A stretch of DNA of 64,000 nucleotides from Engraulis encrasicolus. Taxonomy: Eukaryota > Chordata > Actinopteri > Clupeiformes > Engraulidae. The stretch covers positions 25,794,002 to 25,858,001 of the forward strand of contig NC_085872.1 of NCBI RefSeq assembly GCF_034702125.1. Direction: 5' to 3'. The translations under genes were made by a program, and so were the position numbers. Shown one piece after another: positions 55,441 through 64,000 of the stretch. The notes beneath the pieces are model-generated. The model did not search any database, was not told the origin of the DNA, and saw nothing but the letters and a program-made list of their open reading frames with translations. Every line of letters begins with the position of its first letter. Within the stretch, counting starts at the first letter, position 1.

Positions 55441-57343
55441 AGGCGTTTACTTCACTCACTCATTTCATGGTGGTTAATGCTGTATTAGAACAGTCTTGAC
55501 AAGCTAAACTTCAAACCAGTGATTTGGAGGGGTGAGCGTGTAGCTCAACTTAACCAGAACTAAGTCTCCAAGGAGTACTACCCTGCTGGCTTGTACTCAA
55601 AACTTAAGTGGCTGGCTGAAAATGCAGCAAGGTAAACTTTCCTATTGGGAAAGACTTTAACCCTGTGTAAAAGATCCCGTAGGAAGCTAAGAAGCTGAAC
55701 AACAGGGCGTTAGGGAGAAGTGTCTCCGTGTGCCCCATACCTTGAACACACGCCATTTATGACCAAGTATGAAGTGTGTATGCTGCTGTCGCCCCTAGTA
55801 CAGTCTCGGTGACTGCTGGGAGAGGGCGACTGCGTCTGAATTCTACCTCTCACAGAATGAGCCTACCGGACCAGCCTGTGTAGGTGTGAATTATAAATAT
55901 CGCTTCTTGTCTGAGAGGATCTCTCAGTAGAGGTGGGGCCCCTGAGGACCCTCCGAACAACCTTACACAATCGTGCCCCCATAGGGTGACATAATTGGGC
56001 CAACAAAATCAGTAGCAGGCTCTGTTGCCTGACTCTGACCAGTGTGGGGGTTATTATGCTTATTGGTGTGAATGCATAGAGCAGGGTGTTTTGCCCATAG
56101 CAATCTAGTGCATCTTTTATGCCCAGGAGGAATAGAGGGCACTGTGTGTTTCCTTACAAGGTGTAAAGATAGCAAAAACCTGCACCAACCCCTGCTCCAC
56201 ACAAGCCGATGTTTGAGAGTAGAGAGGATGTTCCCCTTGGCCCTGTTCTGCAGACTTAACAGAAACTGTGACCCATCAATAGTTTCCTCAACCACCTACA
56301 TCGTTTTGGAAATGTTTCAGGGCCCAGAACACTTAATGTATATGGTCGCCCTGGACGTGCGATGGTGAAACCACTGCATGAACAACGTGGCCAGTAAGCT
56401 TTACTGTAAAAGCCCTTCATCATAGAGAGACACCTCTCGCTACCGTAATAGCGGATGCCGTTACACCAACTGTAGTCTAGACCTTGTCTGACTACTACTA
56501 ACGGTGACTTGTTGAACCCAAATTCACTCGATGCTTTAGCGCCGTCCTGGAATCTAATGCTGACTCCTTCGAGAGGGAGCAATAGGGGAAATTGTCTTAA
56601 TTACAGTATTCTGATCCCAAGCCTGTCAGAGGGGCTAACGCCGTCCTCAATCGCCGGTTGAGGCAGCGAGATGCTGTATGTTTTGCCGTGGCGGCGAAAC
56701 TCATAATACACATTCTGATTTCAGACAGGCTACAGCCTTGTGATAAGATCATCTGCTGTAACTCTTGTGACAACCCCAAAATCGAGACGATGATATGATT
56801 GACAAAGCACCTTGTTGTCAGATGTATGCGATTGTGGCATACCTGTTTTATAAGACGGTCTGTAAAATGCGCTTTCCAGCTGAGATCGCGCAGTATGTTG
56901 AACAGAGCCCATGACGGCTCCTTAGAGTAGAAAAGAAGGGATCTCTTCGTTCGTAACTCGAGAACTCAGTCTACTGACCTTAAATTAGTGTTCCACTGAA
57001 CCTAGGTGGTTTTGTGATCAACAGAAGTTCTTTATCCACTTACAGTGGAATAAAGTAGTGTTGCGTTTGTGTACTGTACGTCATGGATGAGCATGACCCG
57101 TCGCTCTTATATGACGTTAGTCACGTTACCCACGCAGCCGTGACGTGACGCACACTAGTAGCGTCACCGGAGAGATCTCTGCTATGTCTCCGCTGCCAAT
57201 AAAGGGGAAATGGTGCGCCCTGGTGGTGTTATGACAGTGGTGCACCCCTTTTTTATTTATGTACCGTATTTATTTTTGAGAGAGATTTCTGGTGTCAGTA
57301 CATTGTACTTGTACACCTCGTGTGTGACTTCTCAATAACAACT

Positions 57344-58190
57344 CCGTCCTTGGCCCAAGGCATGGATGGGGATGGCATTCTTTATTTATTTTAAAGCACA
57401 CTGGTCTGTTGAGGCTACCCCTAGGCTGCAAGGGGAGCCACTTTTGTGTTACCAAATCTGCCCCTCGCCTGGGTGCGAGGGATATTTGTTCCCTTAACAC
57501 TGCTGAGACTACTGTGATAGTATCCCCTGTGTGCATAATGTTAACAATTTCACCCTTGGCCCCTGCCTGGATGCAAATGATAATTGTTTACTGAGCAGTT
57601 TAGTCTGGTGAGACAGAGGCTACTGCTTTGCATTACTTGTGTAAGTTATGTAGTAACAATTTCGCCCTTGGCTCTTGCCCAGATGCGAATGACCCTTGTT
57701 TACTGAACACTTTAGTCTGGTGAGATGCAAGTGTGCATGTTTATAACATGTTAACATTGTTATGTGTTAAAACAATTCGCACTAGGCCCCTACCTAGATG
57801 CGAATGACCTTTGTTTACTTAACACTTTAGTCTGGTGAGACACAATGTGTGTATATTGTGTTAATAAAATTCGCCCTTGGCCCTGCCTTGGTGCGAATGA
57901 CCTTAGTCTACTTAACACCTTAGTGAGATGAGACCGCTCTCATGCATTATGTGCATCTTATGTGTTGACCAAATCGTTCCTGGCCCTTGCCGGGAAGATA
58001 AAGATCTTTGTATACTGAACACCTTGGTATACTGAACAGTTTGGTGAAATTACCCTCTGTGTAGCATTGGCGTTTATTTTGTATCAACAGATTCGCCTTT
58101 GGCCCACGGCCTAGGTGCGAATAATGTATATTTACTGGACACTGAGATTGGGTGTGATTTGTGCTTGGTGACACTTTGTCTGCAGTTTCA
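57344..58190. repeat. Degenerate tandem array of about eight 90-120-bp units, each with a small hairpin
   Basis: Units begin near 57344, 57457, 57545, 57656, 57770, 57866, 57969 and 58087. Most contain a short stem of the type attcgc...gcgaat around a ttggccc...ggc core, then tttactgaacactttagtc-like sequence, and close with tgtgttaa. Divergence between units is considerable. Lies inside the DIRS element where coding sequence would be expected. Confidence 0.75.
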
Positions 58191-59409
58191 GATTTTGAAC
58201 ACCTGTAAGACATAACCTTTTCTCCATCTTCCTCTCCGCTGTGGGCGAGGACGTGGGAACAAGTGAGTCTGGGCTGTCAGGTCCGCCACTGGGTCCTGTA
58301 GGCCGTTTGGACAGTTTGGGCCTCTGTTCTGGGTTGAAGCACCTTGAGCTTCTGACCGTTCTAGCCCTTAGGGTGCAGGCTATGGCCTCTCTCTCCATAG
58401 GATGACTACCTTGGCAGTGTTGACCTGTCTGGGAGGTTGGGGCCTGGGGGCGGCTTGTGTGTCAGGCTCGCCCAGAGAGCATCCTCCTTCTGCCTGCCGA
58501 GACCTTGTCTCCCTCATCTTCACCAGCACAGCGCCGGGCCCTTGGTGCATCGTGTAGATGATGCCTGAGTGTCTGTTTTGTCGTGTCCGTCTGGACCTGG
58601 TGACAGCATCAGAGAGCAATCGGACCGGCTCGCCCACCTATCAGTCTCTCTTGCAGGGGAGAGCGATGTTGGACATAGTCGACACAGCCCGTCGGTTAGG
58701 GCACATTTGGAATACTTGTGAGGCTTCCAGTGACAGGGGGCCATCTCTCAGACAGGCCAGGACTGCTGGGAGGGGTGGCCAGGTTGGACTTGAGGAGGGA
58801 GGGGGGGTTGGGGGGCAGTGTTGCTGGTCCCTTTCCTTGTCTCCTGCATCCTGAGCAGAGGGCCGCCGAGTCAGCATGGTCACTGGGGGGCCTTGATTAC
58901 TGCAGGATAGGTCGCCCACCCTGTTGGGGTCGAGGGGGCAGCGACGTGATGTCCCTGATATTGTGCTTTATGCTTGGGTATCCTCCTGCTCCCTGTGAGA
59001 GGGGGTAGCCTAAGCTGGGGTCGTCCTCGGGTGGCATGGTATCCACTGAGTCTGACTTGTGCATGGGGGCTGTTAGTGACGATCACCACATTCAGCCTCC
59101 GCTCCCGAATTCCCTCTGGTATTGTCCACGCAGTGGTGCAGGTATGGCGGCCTGCAACCGTTGCATGTGCATGGTAGGGTTCCATGCAGACCTGGGATTC
59201 TCAGCCCGCCATGGTGGGCTGCGTGACGCCGACACGGGAGGCAACGGGCTCTTCACTCTTTGTTTTCACTCTTCCCTATGGCGGGGGAAATGCCTGAAGC
59301 ATCTTTCAGAATAAAAGAGAGAGGAGAGTAGTGTTACTCGAAGAACTCGTCATAACAAGTGATTACTTCAGTTAACACCAGTGTTAGCAGATTAGCCGCA
59401 CGTGCGGGG

Positions 59410-59910
59410 TAGCTACAGATCGAAGCTAGCAACTTGTTTCCCGCCGAGTGGGTTTACATGCGGTGGGTTACCAACAGAAAACAGATTAAAATAGTCAAAC
59501 AGAGTAGCGAGTGAGGCGTTCTCGCTCCCTGTTGTAAGGTGTAGCTTACCATTAATAAGTTATCACCGGCACTCGAGTGCTGGGTGGAGGTAGAGGTAGC
59601 TAAATCAGGCTAAGCTGAAGTTAGGTAGCTAGGTGGGTTAGGTAGCCCGCCATGCTAAACTTGTAGCTACAGATCGAAGCTAGCAACTTGTTTCCCGCCG
59701 AGTGGGTTTACATGCGGTGGGTTACAAACAGAAAACTGGTCAAACAGAGTAGCGAGTAAGGCGTTCTCGCTCCCTGTTGTACGGTGTAGCTTACCATTAA
59801 TAAGTTATCACCGGCACCCGAGTGCTCGGTGGAGGTAGAGGTAGCTAAATCAGGCTAAGCTGAAGTTAGGTAGCTAGGTGGGTTAGGTAGCCCGCCATGC
59901 TAAACTTGAA
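59410..59910. repeat. 254-bp tandem duplication inside the DIRS element
   Basis: 59410-59663 and 59664-59910 are nearly identical (tagctacagatcgaagctag to catgctaaacttg), with a small deletion in the second copy around aacagaaaac. Low divergence implies a recent event. It lies close to the element's 5' end. Confidence 0.85.
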
Positions 59911-60127
59911 GTTCGCCACGACGCGGACACTTCACTTGAGTTGGAAAGTAAGCTGACTTAACTGCAAACCTTCAATGCACTTCTTGACGAAGGCAAACAA
60001 TATAGCACTTACCGGCCGCGGTCGCGTTCGGCGACGGGGTCCTGGACGGTCCGTCTGTGAACGGTTAAGCGAGCACAGCCTTGGCAGGTGCGAGGAGCTT
60101 GTAGTAGATCTTCACGGGAAGAAAGCG

Positions 60128-60272
60128 AGAATGCTGGACTCAGCGTGTCGACGGGGGTAGACACCCCAAGCGGGCGGAGCCCGACTGCGTCGACTGTCTG
60201 TCTTTGACAGACGTAATGTCATTGGAGCTTCCATAGATGGTCACGCCCAAGCGTATCCCATAGTGAAACACC
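60128..60272. repeat. DIRS inverted terminal repeat, 5' copy
   Basis: Complement of 54561-54705 with no difference seen. Followed outward by a 21-bp extension (60273-60293) absent from the other end. Confidence 0.92.
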
Positions 60273-60293
60273 GAGCGAAGTTAGAAAAAGAAC

Positions 60294-61903
60294 TACTAGA
60301 GCTCTAGCATTCTCTTGTCGTATGCAGTCCTCTGATGACCTTTGTTGATATTGTTTAGCACTAGATGAAGTATGTTCTGTAAAATGAAAAATACACCGCC
60401 TGATAAACACGCTGGGAGGGAGAAGGGGTAGCTTTACTCTTTCGTGATGTGAGACACTCGTTTAAACGTGATGAGAGAACCTTGCTTACCGGTACGCTGC
60501 CTAACCTTGTCTTAGGTTGTCATGTCAAACCTGTCATTCCTAGTATTTTCTTGTCATCACAGTATAAATCTATTAACACAAATTTCTGTCATTTATTTAC
60601 AGAAACCACTGCAGTGAGGCTTGACATGATTATTCCTCATTCATTGCCTGGTAATACAGTGGAAGAACTTTTATAAGACTGTCTGGCAATTATTTTATTT
60701 TATTATCTGCATGTATTTATTTACACCGGTGAAATTTATTTATTTATTTATGAAGTGAAATTACTACCATGCTAAAGATGCCACCCAACTGCACAACATG
60801 TACATTCCCATAACATCTCCATAACCAGTCCACACTTCTGGTGTGAGACTAACGCCTGAATAAGATGGGCTTACCCATACAATAAATTAAATGCCATTCT
60901 TTCTTAAACCCATACACTTCCTTACCACAAATAAGCTTATTTAATTCTTAATTATTTAGACTAAAGGAAACAGTCATGGGTAAGTTTGAGTCAGATTTGT
61001 ACCCTGAGTGTTGTCAGTTCAATTCCCAACCTGCTAAATTGGAGAGGGTGTTTATTAACAAGTGCTCTCCCCATTCCCCACCCTGCGCATGGTACCATTC
61101 TGCTGCAATGCTCCCCTGGGGCACCAACTAGGCTGCAGCATTAGTGTAATTTCAATGTGTGCAGTGTCATAATGACGATTGGACTTTTCCATCGCGTCTT
61201 TAACTTTTTCTGTCTTTTTCTAATCCTCTCAAGCAGCCAGCCTGCCACCCTGCCCAGCCCTCACCCAAAAACATCACAAGATGAATGTGATCAGTTGCAG
61301 CATTTGCATAGTATGAAGGAGTAACGCAACCAAGTGATCAATGTATTCAAAAAGTATGCATACCAAACTCCATTTGGCCCTTATACTTATTAATAGTAAT
61401 TCAGTGTGACGTGTTATACAGTATCGCTGTGTCTCAGATGGCGCACCTATGCACTTTGAGCACAATGTTCCAGTGCATAACCAATATGCCAGGGGTGTCA
61501 AAGTCATTGCCTGAGGGCCAAATTCGGTGTGTATGCACTTCAATTTCACACACCCTCTTTACCCATATATGACATTTCAAATGTGCCTGCACATTAGTGA
61601 TGTCAACAATAATCAATTAGGAAAATGCCCAAATTGATGCGGCATATTTTTTAATGTTTCAATTACTTCTGTGGGCATTTCTGGAGTAAATGAACTTTAC
61701 ATTAAATGAAAGCACTTCAAGCATTGAAAACGGGAGGATTGCAGGACACACAGCAGCCAATAAAATGTTGTTCAGTGTCTGACTGCTTGTACTGCCTCAT
61801 GACAGATAAAAATGTGCAATGCTTTCAGTAGAAATGTAATGCATTGCAATGCATCGTACAATCGGACTGAATCGATTTGAAATGAAGCGTTACCTCCTGA
61901 ATC
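60294..61903. other. No gene seen; a hAT-like end near 61,488
   Basis: Short ORFs lack support. ccaggggtgtcaaagtcatt at 61,488-61,507 resembles the start of a hAT-type MITE, but I found no matching other end. Confidence 0.4.
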
Positions 61904-63919
61904 CATACCTGCCGACCATTACGCATTTTGTGTAGCAGATACGGATTTTGACATCAAACTACGGTGCTGTCACTTCAAAATACGAGAAAAACCAATAGCA
62001 AAGTGTGTTCATGGGCCCTTAATTTGCTCTGTAGACTTGCAACCAGACAGAGCCGTAGATATGGCTCTGCTTGCAATTGTCTCGCGCTGGCCTTTCCATT
62101 GGCCAGCAAGTGTGTGTGTGTGTGTGGGGGGGGGTATTGACCAATCAGTGCGCTAGTTTAGAGGTCTTCATTTGTTGTGCTGCGCTCCTCTCGAGTCGAG
62201 GCATCAGCTGCCGATAGAAAGTTTACTTCGAAATCACACAAGCAGAGAGACTGGGTAATATAATACTCCTATAATCTCTGACACAAGTGTCCTCCTCCTG
62301 TCATCATGTATTATCCATCTTGGTACTGTCGCTGTAGTTTTACAAGTGAGCACCGTCAAAATCACCGTTTCAAAGGTAAATGGGCTTTGAGGAAGGTAGC
62401 CGGTATGGGAATAGTGAATTGCGTCCAGTTGCTAAATCCGTAAACTTATGAAAATAAATAAAGGCCGAGGTCTGCCGTAATGGTTCACCCAATGTTTCGC
62501 CATATTTGACGGCAATATGTTGTTGCTTGTTTTGATATTGGACCAAAACGAGATTACTTCCGAATGAGAAAATGTGTCGATGACTGCGCTATAAATTAGC
62601 AGATTAGCAGCAAACTAAATTCGGTTTCCCTTTGCGTGGGATCATTTAACTCGGGAAAATAAAGCGATAGTTCTAACGGTTGTGCTCGGAGTACATCCGT
62701 AAAACCTACCATGACACCGTACAGGAATACTGTTCCCCCCTGAATCGTGGCCCATTCTGTGAACAGGTGTAACGGGTCGTGCGTTATTATGCATCACTCC
62801 ACGACTACTATCCGTAATCACGTAAGGCAATATATTAATAAAATCAATTCTCCTATCATATATGTGCCTAACAGTGAACAATAGCCAACTCATGGCGGCA
62901 GATGAGGGTAGATAGGCCTACTATTATGCAGAGAAGTAAAAAAGAAGCGCTCAAAAGTTACCGTGGAAGTTCCAAGAGCAATGGCCATTAGCCCCCGTAC
63001 CTCAGTAGGGCCACTACATGACGCATTTTGTACTGAATGAATGCAAGTGTGATTTTGATGTTAGCCCCCAAGGTAATAATATTAACTTGATATTATCCTA
63101 GCTTAGATAACACTTGTCTTTATCTTTTTCTCTACTGCTGATGCTTCTTCACAGTAGGTGACAACATCACCATTTATTAATATTGGGGGAGATGATGTAA
63201 GGATCATTACAATTCAACTTTTTGTTCATACAAATCACTGAAATGCTTCGGTATTATATAATCAAATTATACATTTTCCTACATGTACCTTCTACAGCCA
63301 AAAAAATAATTAGCAAATGCTTCGATTTCATACTCAATTCCAGCTCCTTAACACCCCCAAGTGACCAAATGCTCTGTTTGGCTGGTACATAGGATAACTT
63401 AATAGCCACTTACTAGCCAGACTGGTGGTATGTTTGACTAGTAAGATTAACAGCCATATTGGCTGGTGATCAATAAAGTTAATTTAGAGGCCTGGATTCC
63501 AGCACACTGTATCATAGCATTTTATTGTTGTTATGGTGTGAAACAAAAAAAAAAAAAACCATCTTCCATGAAAGTTTAATAAATTATGGTAGTTCAAAGT
63601 ACTGTGAAGAGTAAGATAAACTATTTGCCAGATACACGGGATGTTAGGCTAAAATGCATTAAAATGCAGGAAATTGCATCTAAGAAAAGCATTTTTTTTT
63701 CTGGGGAGGACCCCTACACCCCCTCCCTGAATGAAGTATCTCATATCTTCCCTGTTGACATTTGGCAGTAGGTGTGGGGCAGACTATGCAAAACAAAGTA
63801 GTCTCTCAGATGGGCCCGCCGGCGGCCCCGTTGCTTTGCCATGCCAAGTTGTTGCGCCGTGAATTGCCGCGCCGCGATAAGTTGCTACTCAAAATTTTTT
63901 GTAAAGGTTGGCAGGTATG
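61904..63919. mobile_element. Possible 2-kb inverted-repeat element
   Basis: catacctgcc at 61904-61913 and ggcaggtatg at 63910-63919 are inverted. Immediately outside, the two sides share similar sequence (atgcattgc..., aatcg words) in inverted orientation, so the repeat may extend beyond these points. No transposase is readable. Could be chance or a nested pair of insertions. Confidence 0.3.
62306..62375 (+). other. Possible short first coding exon
   Basis: ATG at 62306 (MYYPSWYCRCSFTSEH...) runs 23 codons to a good donor AAAG|gtaaat after 62375. No homologue is recognised and no following exon is visible, so support is splice-signal only. Confidence 0.15.
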
Positions 63920-64000
63920 TGAATCGTAATCGAATTGTAAGGGTAGTGGCAATGCATTCCACTACTGCACATATACTGTTGTTGGAGTATGTCTCAAGCA

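Larger units (their letters stand above)
54517..60293 (-). mobile_element. DIRS-like tyrosine-recombinase retrotransposon, decayed inside, intact ends
   Basis: Three structural facts define it. First, 145-bp inverted repeats at 54561-54705 and 60128-60272 are identical. Second, the extensions outside them differ between ends (54517-54560 and 60273-60293). Third, an internal region (54754-54845) joins the complement of the left end to the complement of the right end. That internal complementary region is the hallmark of DIRS elements, which replicate through a circular intermediate. Its position beside the 54.5-kb end means the element reads on the minus strand. A decayed tyrosine-recombinase C terminus at the expected 3' place confirms it. 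No reverse transcriptase or gag could be read with confidence, so the copy is non-autonomous. No target duplication is apparent, as expected for recombinase insertion. Confidence 0.88.

Noticed and set aside
58640..59185. Minus-strand ORFs as DIRS gag
   Set aside because: Position fits the 5' part of the element, but no zinc-knuckle or other recognisable gag motif could be read, so I do not call it.

Overview
The window is vertebrate, almost certainly teleost, genomic DNA. The evidence is spliced genes with GT-AG introns, sarcomeric myosin exons in the usual vertebrate phases, long CA/CT/AAT microsatellites, many fish-style hAT, Tc1/mariner and TTAA-flanked miniature transposons, tRNA-derived SINEs, and a DIRS-type retroelement. 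The species cannot be read from the sequence.

Layout. (1) 1-29,010, minus strand: two head-to-tail myosin heavy chain genes of the slow/cardiac class. Gene A (coding start 8,936) runs off the left edge after 23 coding exons (1,117 codons). Gene B (28,271 to 15,776) is complete: I traced 37 coding exons that join in frame to 1,934 codons. Each gene also has two apparent 5' untranslated exons and a TATA-like promoter; gene A's promoter has a perfect CArG box. (2) 29.1-41.3 kb: a gene-poor, repeat-rich spacer holding a LINE 3' fragment, a SINE, several MITEs, a decayed Tc1-like element and a local tandem duplication broken up by later insertions. (3) 41,332-42,746, plus strand: a two-exon fitm1 (fat-storage-inducing transmembrane protein 1), 300 codons. 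It lacks both histidines that FIT-family enzymes use for catalysis. (4) 45,149-52,770, minus strand: trnau1ap (SECp43, the selenocysteine-tRNA-associated RRM protein), 9 exons and 321 codons. Its upstream region carries a near-consensus Staf/ZNF143 site, and its introns hold a SINE with a triplicated tRNA head and a 1.34-kb inverted-repeat element with an arginine-rich ORF. (5) 53.4-54.5 kb: a GC-rich, promoter-like stretch and two candidate 5' exons of an unidentified plus-strand gene. (6) 54,517-60,293: a 5.8-kb DIRS-like element on the minus strand. It has identical 145-bp inverted terminal repeats, a diagnostic internal complementary region, a dead tyrosine-recombinase relic and an unusual tandem hairpin array. 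(7) 60.3-64 kb: no recognised gene and a possible 2-kb inverted-repeat element.

The two myosin genes would supply the thick-filament motor of slow or cardiac-type muscle. fitm1 is a lipid-droplet/ER factor expressed in muscle in other vertebrates, so the myosin-fitm1 neighbourhood is muscle-related and recalls the human 14q11 region. trnau1ap is a selenoprotein-synthesis factor with no evident functional link to its neighbours. The clearest unusual items are the DIRS derivative, the FITM1 active-site loss and the patchwork near-identity (gene conversion) between the two myosin genes.
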